Assembly (NCBI GenBank): GCA_017473265.1
Contig: JAFULQ010000021.1
Location: forward strand, 1-64,000
DNA from: Erysipelotrichaceae bacterium
GTDB taxonomy: Bacteria; Bacillota_I; Bacilli_A; Erysipelotrichales; Erysipelotrichaceae
Direction: 5' to 3'
DNA length: 64,000 bases
The translations under genes were made by a program, and so were the position numbers. This document shows positions 25,798 through 34,713 of the stretch, piece after piece; position 1 is the first letter of the stretch, and every line of letters begins with the position of its first letter. The notes beneath the pieces are model-generated. The model saw only the letters and a list, made by a program, of their open reading frames with translations, ran no database searches and was not told the DNA's origin.

Positions 25798-26578
25798 TTC
25801 CTAATACTGTATGAATCTTGTATCCCTCATATAAATATTGTACATCTAGTGAAGGAAGCACATCATTAAAATATTCTACCATATGTTGTAAACCACCAAT
25901 TTCACAACTTGCATGATTTACAATGATAATTGGCATACCATTATCAATACACCATTGAATCGCAATCCAGTTATTTACACCATCATCACTAACAACAACT
26001 GCATCTGGTTTTTCCTTTAACATTGAAAAAATATTAGTTGCAGCACCAGTACCAATTGCAACACGACGCAAAGGTTTATCTAAATTACCAATGACTTGGA
26101 TACCTTCTTGTTCATATTTAGAAACTGCATTCGCCACTTTTTGTGCAAGCTCTTTTACAGTACAATCTACATTCGCATATGAATTATAAGAATTTACAAC
26201 TCTTGGCTCAAAATCCAATCCAATATCTTTAGACCAAATATCCGCAACCCCATAAGTAGGCATCATATCCCAAACATCATGACAGCGATAAACCGTGATA
26301 TCCCCTTCATCTAACATACGTTTCTTTTCATTTGCACTTTCTAATAATTGACGTTGAGGACTTGTAGAAGCTTCATAAAACATGTTCTCATGTGAAATAA
26401 TAAAATTAATACCAACTGCTTTAGCTTGCTCTACAACGCTTTTGGTCGCAACCCAACAAACACCCATCTTAGTAATTTCTTTATCAACTGAACCATGCAA
26501 AACAACATCACGTGTTTTATCCCAATTCACCCAATAACCAACAGATTCTAAATGTTTAATTACATCAATAACTTTCAT
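25787..26578 (-). CDS. Nif3-like dinuclear metal center protein (DUF34)
   Basis: This 263-residue member of the DUF34/Nif3 family has the metal-site segments IISHENMFYE (about 61-70) and IIIVNHASCEIGGL (about 220-233) and the linking GTGAATNIFSML. It is compact, without the inserted PII-like domain seen in many Firmicute homologues. Proposed roles include GTP cyclohydrolase-like or metal insertase activity, none certain. The usual trmK-nif3 partner is absent. It starts 2 nt after a HAD phosphatase gene and should share its transcript. Confidence 0.8.
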   Translation of the reverse strand: MKVIDVIKHLESVGYWVNWDKTRDVVLHGSVDKEITKMGVCWVATKSVVEQAKAVGINFIISHENMFYEASTSPQRQLLESANEKKRMLDEGDITVYRCHDVWDMMPTYGVADIWSKDIGLDFEPRVVNSYNSYANVDCTVKELAQKVANAVSKYEQEGIQVIGNLDKPLRRVAIGTGAATNIFSMLKEKPDAVVVSDDGVNNWIAIQWCIDNGMPIIIVNHASCEIGGLQHMVEYFNDVLPSLDVQYLYEGYKIHTVLGKEN

Positions 26579-26580
26579 AA

Positions 26581-27390
26581 CTATTCTCCTAAAATATATG
26601 TTTCAACAAATTTAGCAAATCCATCTTCTTCACATGAATCTACTACATAAGTAGCACTTTCTTTTGCTAATGCGCTACCATTACCTACACAACCAGAAAT
26701 ACCAGCTAACTTCAACATCGGCACATCATTATTACCATCACCAATACATGCAATTTCTTCTTTAGAAATCCCTAAACGATTTGCAATTTCCATGATTGCA
26801 TTAGCTTTATTAACAGTTAATAATGAGACATCCAAATAACCAGGATGTGGAATATTGAAGAAATAACGATCTCCGTATAACGTTTTAATCTCTTTTTCTA
26901 ATAAAACAATCGTTTCTTTATCACCAGTAAATGCACAACGATATACAGGTTTTACAACTTTTTTCGTAATATCATGCACCCAGTGCAAATCAATTCCAAC
27001 ATTAAGAAAATCATAAGAAATACTCGAATCAATTCCAGTAGTTAAAGTAAACGTATCCTGACAAATACTAAAATTAACATTGTGATTTTTAGAAAACGCC
27101 TCTAACAATTCCAAGTCTTCCATAGCAAATGGATGATCTAAAAACAATTGATAATCTTTCACTTCATACAATTCAGCACCATTATTCACAATCATATATT
27201 CAAGTGGCTTTTCTAAAGCTAATTCATTAACAATGACCTTCATCCCTTGTAAAACACGACTACTTGCTAATACAACATAAATACCTTTATCTTGCATTTT
27301 CTTAATAGCTTCTATATTACGCTTAGAAATGCAATTTCTTTTCGCATCATATAATGTATGATCAACATCTGTCGCAAATAAACGAACCAT
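26581..27390 (-). CDS. Cof-type HAD superfamily hydrolase
   Basis: This 269-residue phosphatase has HAD motif I in LFATDVDHTLYDAKRN (4-19), motif II in LASSRVLQG and motif IV in IACIGDGNNDVPML with a C2-type cap between. Note DVDHT instead of the common DLDGT; both aspartates are kept. Relatives remove phosphate from sugar phosphates or flavin cofactors. The substrate is unknown. The ribosome site is AGAGGTGAT. It opens the HAD-Nif3 operon after a strong terminator, behind TGTTAAAAT. Confidence 0.88.
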   Translation of the reverse strand: MVRLFATDVDHTLYDAKRNCISKRNIEAIKKMQDKGIYVVLASSRVLQGMKVIVNELALEKPLEYMIVNNGAELYEVKDYQLFLDHPFAMEDLELLEAFSKNHNVNFSICQDTFTLTTGIDSSISYDFLNVGIDLHWVHDITKKVVKPVYRCAFTGDKETIVLLEKEIKTLYGDRYFFNIPHPGYLDVSLLTVNKANAIMEIANRLGISKEEIACIGDGNNDVPMLKLAGISGCVGNGSALAKESATYVVDSCEEDGFAKFVETYILGE

Positions 27391-27407
27391 GATATCACCT
27401 CTTTATT

Positions 27408-27416
27408 ATTTTAACA
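27408..27416 (-). promoter_or_regulatory. Extended -10 for the HAD-Nif3 operon
   Basis: TGTTAAAAT (27416-27408) lies between the ABC-gene terminator and the AGAGGTGAT ribosome site. The -35 is unclear. Confidence 0.45.
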
Positions 27417-27420
27417 AAAA

Positions 27421-27446
27421 AAGTATGTTATGAAAATAACATACTT
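27421..27446 (-). terminator. Terminator of the ABC exporter pair
   Basis: A perfect 11 bp stem AAGTATGTTAT / ATAACATACTT with loop GAAA and seven T residues on the minus strand. It includes the stop of the second ABC gene. Confidence 0.85.
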
Positions 27447-29895
27447 AATCAACATCATTACGACTTAAAATACTAGCTGGAGTCTTACGTAATGTCATAT
27501 ATAAAGGATATAATCCAACCAAAATGTTAAATGCATAATACAATCCAATACTTAAAACAAATACTTCAGGATTTAAAACATATCCTGTTCCAATATATGG
27601 CATATTTGCTAAGGCATCAATGATATATCCCATCAAAGTAAAACCAACAATACTACAAACTAAGGTAATAGCTAAGATTTCACCTAAAAACATAAAATAG
27701 ATATCCATTTTCTTAACACCAATCGCACGATATACCCCAACTTCTTTTACTCTAGATAAGAAAGAAGAACGTAACATTAAGAAGATTTCAATTAAAGAAA
27801 TAAAAATCATCACACCACTAATAATCAGTGTACTCATAATTCCTTCCTCTTTACCTTGTAAAAACTTCAATTTACTTGTTTCATAAGGATCTTCCACATT
27901 CATTCCTAAAGCATGCAATTGATCAATAACCAATGTTTTATCTACTGTATAAATCGATACGTTTTCAGTTTTTGTAATCAAGTCATACATAACAGTTGTA
28001 TTTGATACTAAATATTCACTAATACCTTTACTGGTATTATAATATCCAACAACTTTTAATTTCTTATCATTCACTTTATATGGAATTGTTTTTCCAATCT
28101 TATAATCATATCTTTGACTATATGGAATGATAACCTCATAATCATTTGTAGGATAACGTCCCTTCTTCAAAGAAATACTTCCATTATCTACATACAATTG
28201 ATAATCTACACATTCAACAATACCTACTGTACTATTACTCATAGAATCATCAATAAAGTAATCCCCTTGACCTTTAGCATATAAAAGCATATTGGTAAAC
28301 ATACTTCTATCCATATAAATTCCAGGACTTTCTTTGAAAACAATACCTACAATGGTCAAAGTTCCAACTTTTTCAACCTCAGCTTCAATACCCAGCATAT
28401 CTTCAACAGAGTGAATACCCACTTGTTGTGCATACTCATTGTAATCAAACATCTTTTCAATTGCATATGCATCTACAACAATTTCTTTCGTATTTTCAGG
28501 CATTCTACCATACATGATATCTTCATCACTAATGATAGAAATATCCACTAATGTACCACTTAATTGATCAATAGTATTATAAGTTTGATAATAGAAATCC
28601 ATTGGAATATCCAATGTAACTTTTCCATCTCCTATTACAACATATTGCACACCATCCATCGTATTAAACATTTGATAATCATCAAGTGTCACTTGATTAT
28701 CTTTGACCGTTAAATAGTTATGTGGAGTTGTAATAAAATCCGCATCTGTATAATTATAAGCACCAAATACACGACTTGTCGCAAATAACATTGCCATAGC
28801 CGCAAAACAGAAGCCTACCAATAATACTTTTTTAATTACAGAATAGGTATTCACACGTTTAAACCCTTGAATCAAGCATTGAATCGGATTCACAATTGAT
28901 GCATAGCGAAGAGGTTTCTTATTTTCAATCATTTGCATATCCAATTGATCTTTTAAATAATCATCTTTTGAAATCATTTGATAATGATCATCCACAAACT
29001 CAATTGCTGAATGCTCATCCACAACTTCTACATTTTTAATACCATTGGTTTTGATATATAAATTACCATTTTGAAGAACAACTTCAATTTTTAAATCACT
29101 TGGTTCATTATGATAATAATCAACAATCAATCCATTTTGTTCGACATGCTCATTTAAAGCATAATCTTTCAAATACAATTTATTATCCATTCGATAATCT
29201 AATTTATTTTCATGGTCATTTACATAATCATTTACAACCTTACCATCACTCAATTCAATGATACGACTTGCATAGAAATGAGCTAAATGCTTTTCATGCG
29301 TAACTAAAATAACCAATTTTGTTTGAGAAATCGCTTTAATAATATTCATGATTTCAATCGTATTTTTGCTATCTAAATTACCAGTAGGCTCATCCGCAAT
29401 AATAATTGGAGGATTTTTTACTAACGCTCTAGCAATACCTACTCTTTGACGTTCTCCACCAGATAAATTAGAAGCCAAACGATTACGATAGCGATACATA
29501 TTCACTGCTTCTAAGACAAAATCTACACGTTTTTTAATTTCATTTTTATTCTTAATGCCCACCATTTTTAAAGCTAATGCGACATTATCAAAAACACTCA
29601 TGTTATCAATTAAATGATAATCTTGGAAAATATATCCAATATTCAAATTACGAATTTTATCAGTACGATGGGTAAACATACCATTCATCTTTTTACCATT
29701 TACAATAATTTGGCCATTATTTACTTTATCCAATCCACCAATTGCATTCAATAAAGTCGTCTTACCACAGCCACTTTCACCCAAAATAGCAACCAGACCT
29801 TGCTTTTCAAAATTAAGAGTCGTATCTGCAATAACATGAATTTGATTTTTCTTGTGACGATTATAATATTTATTTACTCGTTTTAATTGAATCAT
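27445..29895 (-). CDS. ABC transporter, fused ATPase and FtsX/MacB-type permease
   Basis: This 816-residue single-chain ABC exporter half begins with an ATPase domain (1-225): Walker A GESGCGKTTLL, signature LSGGERQRVGIARAL, Walker B IIADEPTG. A cytoplasmic linker (about 225-340), one membrane helix, a large extracytoplasmic domain (about 370-680) and three C-terminal helices of the FtsX type follow. Such MacB-like proteins move or sense peptides, lipoproteins or antibiotics rather than import sugars. It follows the next, similar gene by 3 nt, so the two probably form a heterodimer. Confidence 0.88.
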   Translation of the reverse strand: MIQLKRVNKYYNRHKKNQIHVIADTTLNFEKQGLVAILGESGCGKTTLLNAIGGLDKVNNGQIIVNGKKMNGMFTHRTDKIRNLNIGYIFQDYHLIDNMSVFDNVALALKMVGIKNKNEIKKRVDFVLEAVNMYRYRNRLASNLSGGERQRVGIARALVKNPPIIIADEPTGNLDSKNTIEIMNIIKAISQTKLVILVTHEKHLAHFYASRIIELSDGKVVNDYVNDHENKLDYRMDNKLYLKDYALNEHVEQNGLIVDYYHNEPSDLKIEVVLQNGNLYIKTNGIKNVEVVDEHSAIEFVDDHYQMISKDDYLKDQLDMQMIENKKPLRYASIVNPIQCLIQGFKRVNTYSVIKKVLLVGFCFAAMAMLFATSRVFGAYNYTDADFITTPHNYLTVKDNQVTLDDYQMFNTMDGVQYVVIGDGKVTLDIPMDFYYQTYNTIDQLSGTLVDISIISDEDIMYGRMPENTKEIVVDAYAIEKMFDYNEYAQQVGIHSVEDMLGIEAEVEKVGTLTIVGIVFKESPGIYMDRSMFTNMLLYAKGQGDYFIDDSMSNSTVGIVECVDYQLYVDNGSISLKKGRYPTNDYEVIIPYSQRYDYKIGKTIPYKVNDKKLKVVGYYNTSKGISEYLVSNTTVMYDLITKTENVSIYTVDKTLVIDQLHALGMNVEDPYETSKLKFLQGKEEGIMSTLIISGVMIFISLIEIFLMLRSSFLSRVKEVGVYRAIGVKKMDIYFMFLGEILAITLVCSIVGFTLMGYIIDALANMPYIGTGYVLNPEVFVLSIGLYYAFNILVGLYPLYMTLRKTPASILSRNDVD

Positions 29896-29898
29896 AAT

Positions 29899-32133
29899 CT
29901 ACACCTCTGCACGATATGTATCCATCGCACTCTTTTGGAACAATTTATTCCCATATTTATTAGAAATTAATAAAGATATAGCACAAATAAGAACATATAA
30001 AACGACATAATCCTTCATTTCTAAATACTCAATTAATTCTAATACCTTTGGTAATTCAATAATTCCCTTAATTAATAATTGAATAAAACCAAAGACCACA
30101 AAATATGCTAAATTCGCAACCGTAAACAATTCAATCGTCAATAATTGTTTCGCTACATGTTTATTAGCACCTAAAATACGAATAGTAGAATAATAAATAT
30201 TACGAGAACGATAAATCAATTGAATAATGAAATATGCGATAAAGAATAAAACAATTCCCATTGTAATATAAACACATACCAAGAAAATACGTGAAATCTG
30301 ATTATATCCCTCATACGCACCCACTAAAGAATCTTGTACACGTAATGTCTTATATCCCATATCTTCTAGCAACTGTAATGTTGCATCAATTTCTCTAGCA
30401 TTTTTAACATACACACTACTTTGATAACTTTGTTCACTAAATAAAGAACTATAGTCTTCCGCATTCACAAAAAACGCACCTTGATATGTCGCATAATCAC
30501 TAAATCCAGTATATTTCTTAATTGTTTTTTTATTATACGTACCCTTTACTTTTAAATTTAATGTTTCCGTATAATATAAATTACTAGCCGTAACTTTAAA
30601 TTTCTGTTTTGCACACTTTCCTTTTGGACAAGAATACAAATACTCTTCACCAACATATACAGAACCTTTAGGAACTTTTGTTGATGGTACTACTTGATTA
30701 AAATAAGACCAAGGTTCACTAAGAGTTTCTTGTGATAAGAATGTACTTGTAATCTTACTATATTGACGATATACACCTTGACGAATTTTAGACAATACAA
30801 CATCAGAAACATATGCCGCATCACGATAACTTGGATTTTCATCCATTGAATATAATTTAACACCAACAACGGTTACTTCATCTTCCATCAATAGACCACC
30901 AGAATAATTATCTTGTAATTTAAAAGACTTATTTAATACTTGATCAATACCATCTGTATAATAATAATCATTCTCAAAGCCATATAACACAATTTCATAG
31001 TCATTCTCAGGCAAACGACCAATATCTACTAAATCAATCGCATCAAAACTTTTCGCACTACCCCAAAAATAGAAATTATCAGAATACATGTTCATCATCG
31101 AATCAATTAACACATCATCTTTTACAACATAATCAATATTATCCAAATTCTGAATACTTTCAAATTCTTCATCCGTAAAATACGTACCATCTTTCTTTTG
31201 TAAAATCACACGTTCACTACTTGTATCATTAAAAAAGTAACTATAACCATTAGCCGCATCCACTGTATCCTGATGGGCCATAGTAGAATAACCAGCAATT
31301 ACTGAACTGCAAATTAATAAATACACCATCAAAATTAAACTAAACTTGATTGGTAAATTAAACGTATTACGTAAGCCCAAACGCAAACGAGAGAATAAAC
31401 GAATATTCTTTTGTTCTTTTGGCGTATATGGTTCTTTACATTCCGTCTCTTTAATTACTTCATCTTCAATAATTTGTCCATCATGCATACGAATCTTACG
31501 CGTAGCATATTTTTCTACTTGTTCATAATTATGCGTAACAATGACAACTAACTTATTCTTACTAATTTCATGTAAAAGTTCGAAAACATGATTTGCACTT
31601 TCAACATCTAAATTACCTGTAGGTTCATCCGCTACAATAATTGGTGTATCTTTAGCTAACACACGAGCAATCGCAACTCTTTGTTTTTGTCCTCCACTCA
31701 ATTTAGAAACCTTTTGTTTCGCAAACTTACGCAACCCAACTTCATCTAAAATCGCATAAACTCTTTCTTTAATTTCCTTCTTTTTATATCCATTCATCAA
31801 CATCATCAATTCAACATTTTGATAAACAGTATAACTATTAATTAAATTAAAATTCTGGAAGATATTTCCAATATATTTTTTACGATATTCTTCAAAATCT
31901 AAATCTCCATAGTGACTAGTCTCTTCGCCATGAATATACATTTCACCTTCTTGATATGAATCTAATCCAGAAATAACATTTAATAGTGTACTCTTTCCAC
32001 TACCAGATTCCCCAACAATGACAACGAATTCTCCCATGGATAAATCAAGAGATACTTTAGAAAAACCAGCACTGACTTGATTATTGGAATAATAATACTT
32101 TGACACATTTTTTAATTGTAAAATCTTATCCAT
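29899..32133 (-). CDS. ABC transporter, fused ATPase and FtsX-type permease
   Basis: About 744 residues with the same layout as its downstream neighbour. The ATPase domain has GESGSGKSTLLNV, signature KLSGGQKQRVAIARVLA and Walker B PIIVADEPTGNLD. A membrane helix near 265-285 precedes a long extracytoplasmic domain that contains a CPKGKC cysteine pair, then three C-terminal helices. It is the first gene of the pair. The ATG at 32133 has AGGAGG 7 nt upstream; the TTG two codons earlier is less likely. No two-component system is adjacent. Confidence 0.88.
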   Translation of the reverse strand: MDKILQLKNVSKYYYSNNQVSAGFSKVSLDLSMGEFVVIVGESGSGKSTLLNVISGLDSYQEGEMYIHGEETSHYGDLDFEEYRKKYIGNIFQNFNLINSYTVYQNVELMMLMNGYKKKEIKERVYAILDEVGLRKFAKQKVSKLSGGQKQRVAIARVLAKDTPIIVADEPTGNLDVESANHVFELLHEISKNKLVVIVTHNYEQVEKYATRKIRMHDGQIIEDEVIKETECKEPYTPKEQKNIRLFSRLRLGLRNTFNLPIKFSLILMVYLLICSSVIAGYSTMAHQDTVDAANGYSYFFNDTSSERVILQKKDGTYFTDEEFESIQNLDNIDYVVKDDVLIDSMMNMYSDNFYFWGSAKSFDAIDLVDIGRLPENDYEIVLYGFENDYYYTDGIDQVLNKSFKLQDNYSGGLLMEDEVTVVGVKLYSMDENPSYRDAAYVSDVVLSKIRQGVYRQYSKITSTFLSQETLSEPWSYFNQVVPSTKVPKGSVYVGEEYLYSCPKGKCAKQKFKVTASNLYYTETLNLKVKGTYNKKTIKKYTGFSDYATYQGAFFVNAEDYSSLFSEQSYQSSVYVKNAREIDATLQLLEDMGYKTLRVQDSLVGAYEGYNQISRIFLVCVYITMGIVLFFIAYFIIQLIYRSRNIYYSTIRILGANKHVAKQLLTIELFTVANLAYFVVFGFIQLLIKGIIELPKVLELIEYLEMKDYVVLYVLICAISLLISNKYGNKLFQKSAMDTYRAEV

Positions 32134-32260
32134 AGTCAAACCTCCTATCTAATAGTTAGATTACTATATCTATATGCTAATAACAACTTATTTTTCATCT
32201 AAAACAAAAATCACAAAACAATTTAGGACATTGAAATAAGTAAAGGTATCTATAAAAAAA

Positions 32261-32279
32261 GAGGTTGCATTGCAACCTC
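32261..32279 (-). terminator. hpf terminator
   Basis: GAGGTTGC, loop ATT, GCAACCTC, then TTTTTTT on the minus strand. It is a strong stem. Confidence 0.85.
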
Positions 32280-32287
32280 AAATTATA

Positions 32288-32824
32288 TTATTTAGCAGGC
32301 TCAGCCTCAATTAAACCATATCCACCATTAACTCTTTGATAAACAACCGAAATCATATCAGATTCCTCATCGGTGTAAATAAAGAATGAATGGCCCAACA
32401 TTTCCATGCGAAGGATAGCTTCATCCAAACTCATTTTTTGTGCTTCAATCGTCTTCGTACGAACTGGAATATCATTATCTCCATATTCATCTTCATCCTC
32501 TTCGATAAATGCTTTAGACAACTTATCTTTATGACGGCGATTCAAGCGATTCTTTTGCGTCTTCAATTGAGCTTCTAAACGATCACCCACTTCATCTAAA
32601 GCACAACGTAAATCAAGATCTGTTACTTCTGCACGTAAGAAACCAACCTTAGTAGCAATCGTAACTTCTACCCTAATTTTATTGCCCACCTTTTGAATGA
32701 CTGTGTTAGCAACATCATCGTCTTCAATTAACAAGTACTTATCAAGGAATTCTAATTTTTCCTCAATAACAGCGATGGTTTTAGGACTCACATCAACGTC
32801 TTTTCCATGTACATTAACTTTCAT
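32288..32824 (-). CDS. hpf: Ribosome hibernation promoting factor, long form
   Basis: This 178-residue long HPF pairs 70S ribosomes into inactive 100S dimers in stationary phase. The N-terminal S30AE domain (1-105) runs from MKVNVHGKDVDVS to the basic KTQKNRLNRRHKDK. An acidic linker (EEDEDEYGDND) leads to the C-terminal dimerisation domain with KMSLDEAILRMEMLGHSFFIY. It is monocistronic, with its own promoter and terminator. Confidence 0.95.
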   Translation of the reverse strand: MKVNVHGKDVDVSPKTIAVIEEKLEFLDKYLLIEDDDVANTVIQKVGNKIRVEVTIATKVGFLRAEVTDLDLRCALDEVGDRLEAQLKTQKNRLNRRHKDKLSKAFIEEDEDEYGDNDIPVRTKTIEAQKMSLDEAILRMEMLGHSFFIYTDEESDMISVVYQRVNGGYGLIEAEPAK

Positions 32825-32847
32825 ATGAATAGCCTCCTTATACTTAT

Positions 32848-32874
32848 ATTATAGTCCTATACAAGTAATATCAA
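32848..32874 (-). promoter_or_regulatory. hpf promoter candidate
   Basis: TTGATA (32874-32869), 15 nt, TATAAT (32853-32848), then AAGGAGGC before the hpf ATG. The spacer is short. Confidence 0.45.
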
Positions 32875-32921
32875 AGACTAGTCATCACTAGAATTAAGTG
32901 ATATAATAATAGTTGTGAGAG

Positions 32922-33836
32922 CTATAAATATTTTTTAAGAAAATCAAGGGTATTCAAAGACGCAATTCTTAGAATATCCTTTTTATTATACACTTTAGAT
33001 AATGCAGATTCTAAATTATGTAATTCAGAACTATTTTGCATATCCGCTAACATAAATGTATTTGGATCATAGAAATCCATAAAATCAAAACCACATGCAA
33101 TCCTAGATAAACCTAATTTAGACTCAAAATACTTTGCATGTTCCACTAAATGTTTGCAATCACGTAAAGATTCATCATCATTAACAAAATTACCATAGGC
33201 ATTTAAGCCAACTAAAGTATCTCTTTTCTTTAATACTTCTAATTGTTCATCACTCAAATTACGTAAAGCACTACACAACGCACGTGCATTACTATGTGTC
33301 GCAATAATTGGTAAATCATATTCCATAACATCAAAGAAACTCTTATCATTTAAATGTGAAACATCTAAAATCATACCTAATTCTTGCATCTTCAAAATAG
33401 CTTCTCTACCTAAAGCTGTGATACCATGATCAACTGTACCACGAACACCAGTAGCTAATGCATTCTCTTCATTCCAGCATAAAGAGCCAATACGAACACC
33501 TTGATCATATAACCACTGAATCTTGTTAGCGACATCATCTTGAATACCATACATACCCTCAATAGTTAAAATCACTTTAAATTTATCACTCTTCAAGTCT
33601 TCTTTAGACAATACAAATTGTACATCACTATTTAAAATTTGATTACGAGCAAATAAAACACAATCTTGCATCACTTCCCAAGACTCATAATCACCAAAAA
33701 AACAAGCAATACAAACACCACTTACATTATCTTTTAATAGTCTTGGAAGATGATACTCTTGAAAACGATTGTCATTACCTAAAAGATGTTCTTTATAAAT
33801 GTCATATCCGATATCCGCATGTAAATCAAACCACAT
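32922..33836 (-). CDS. Membrane dipeptidase (peptidase family M19)
   Basis: This 304-residue zinc dipeptidase of the renal dipeptidase family has FDLHADIGYDIY (first metal His/Asp), TIEGMYGI, the bridging-glutamate region, SHLNDKSFFDV and ATHSNARALC. Bacterial members cut dipeptides, including some with D-residues. It has no signal peptide, so it is probably cytosolic. It begins 2 nt after the radical-SAM activase and is thus the last gene of the glycyl radical operon. The biochemical link is unclear and may be incidental. Confidence 0.88.
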   Translation of the reverse strand: MWFDLHADIGYDIYKEHLLGNDNRFQEYHLPRLLKDNVSGVCIACFFGDYESWEVMQDCVLFARNQILNSDVQFVLSKEDLKSDKFKVILTIEGMYGIQDDVANKIQWLYDQGVRIGSLCWNEENALATGVRGTVDHGITALGREAILKMQELGMILDVSHLNDKSFFDVMEYDLPIIATHSNARALCSALRNLSDEQLEVLKKRDTLVGLNAYGNFVNDDESLRDCKHLVEHAKYFESKLGLSRIACGFDFMDFYDPNTFMLADMQNSSELHNLESALSKVYNKKDILRIASLNTLDFLKKYL

Positions 33837-33838
33837 AA

Positions 33839-34711
33839 TTACTCCCCTTTTAAATAACTATAAAATACTTGTACTTCTGCATCACTAAACGGTTTTAAAC
33901 CTGTTAAGGTATATTCTTGTTGTATCATAGGATACTTACTTTCAGCAAGAGGATTATAGTTTAACAATTCTATTTCAACTGTATGTTCTAGATTACGTAC
34001 AAATTCCCCAATGGCAGATAAATTCTCTTTTGTGGCTGTAATATTAGGTATTAGTGGTGTACGAATCAATAAAGAAACATCATGTTTCATTAATTTAAAA
34101 ATATTATCCAGTATTAAAGAATTATCCACACCAGTATATTCTTTATGCAATTGATTATCCATCAATTTTATATCAACAATAAATTGATCCACCAATCCAA
34201 TTACCTTTTCAATATGACTAAATGATGTCATAAAACTACTTTCAATCGTCGTATGAACTCCCATATCTTTACACATCTTTAATGCTTCATATAAAAACTC
34301 TGGTTGCATAAATACTTCTCCACCCGAAAAGGTAACCCCTCCTTTAGTAGTTTCATAAAAAATACGATCCTTTTCTATTTCTTTACGTAATTGTTCCAAG
34401 CTCATATCTTGTCCAATAATTTTCAAAGAATTCGTTGGACAAAAATCTACACATGCACCACAAGCATCACAATCTTCACTAATATGAATCTGATTATTTA
34501 CCATAGATAGACACTGTTTCTTACAGCGATTTATACAACGCATACATCCCATACAAGTATTCGCAATATATCCCAATTGTAAAGACGCATCCAATCCTTC
34601 AGGATTATGACACCACTTACAACGCAAAGGACACCCCTTTAAAAAGATGGTTGTACGAATACCATCTCCATCATGAATAGCATAACGTTTTATATCAAAT
34701 ACGATACCCAT
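33839..34711 (-). CDS. Glycyl radical enzyme activating protein (radical SAM)
   Basis: This 290-residue activase generates the glycyl radical on its partner enzyme using S-adenosylmethionine. The radical SAM cluster is CPLRCKWCHNPEG (28-40). It is followed by a two-cluster ferredoxin-like insert with CMGCMRCINRCKKQC and CDACGACVDFCPTN, as in PflC/YbiY-type activases but not PflA. TTKGGVTFSGGEVFMQP is the SAM-binding GGE region. It starts 2 nt after the glycyl radical enzyme gene. Activity requires anaerobic conditions. Confidence 0.93.
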   Translation of the reverse strand: MGIVFDIKRYAIHDGDGIRTTIFLKGCPLRCKWCHNPEGLDASLQLGYIANTCMGCMRCINRCKKQCLSMVNNQIHISEDCDACGACVDFCPTNSLKIIGQDMSLEQLRKEIEKDRIFYETTKGGVTFSGGEVFMQPEFLYEALKMCKDMGVHTTIESSFMTSFSHIEKVIGLVDQFIVDIKLMDNQLHKEYTGVDNSLILDNIFKLMKHDVSLLIRTPLIPNITATKENLSAIGEFVRNLEHTVEIELLNYNPLAESKYPMIQQEYTLTGLKPFSDAEVQVFYSYLKGE

Positions 34712-34713
34712 AG

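Noticed and set aside
32899-32907. TGATATAAT on the plus strand, a possible antisense promoter into the dipeptidase gene.
   Set aside because: No -35, no gene or RNA structure on the plus strand downstream. TATAAT-like strings are frequent in this AT-rich DNA.
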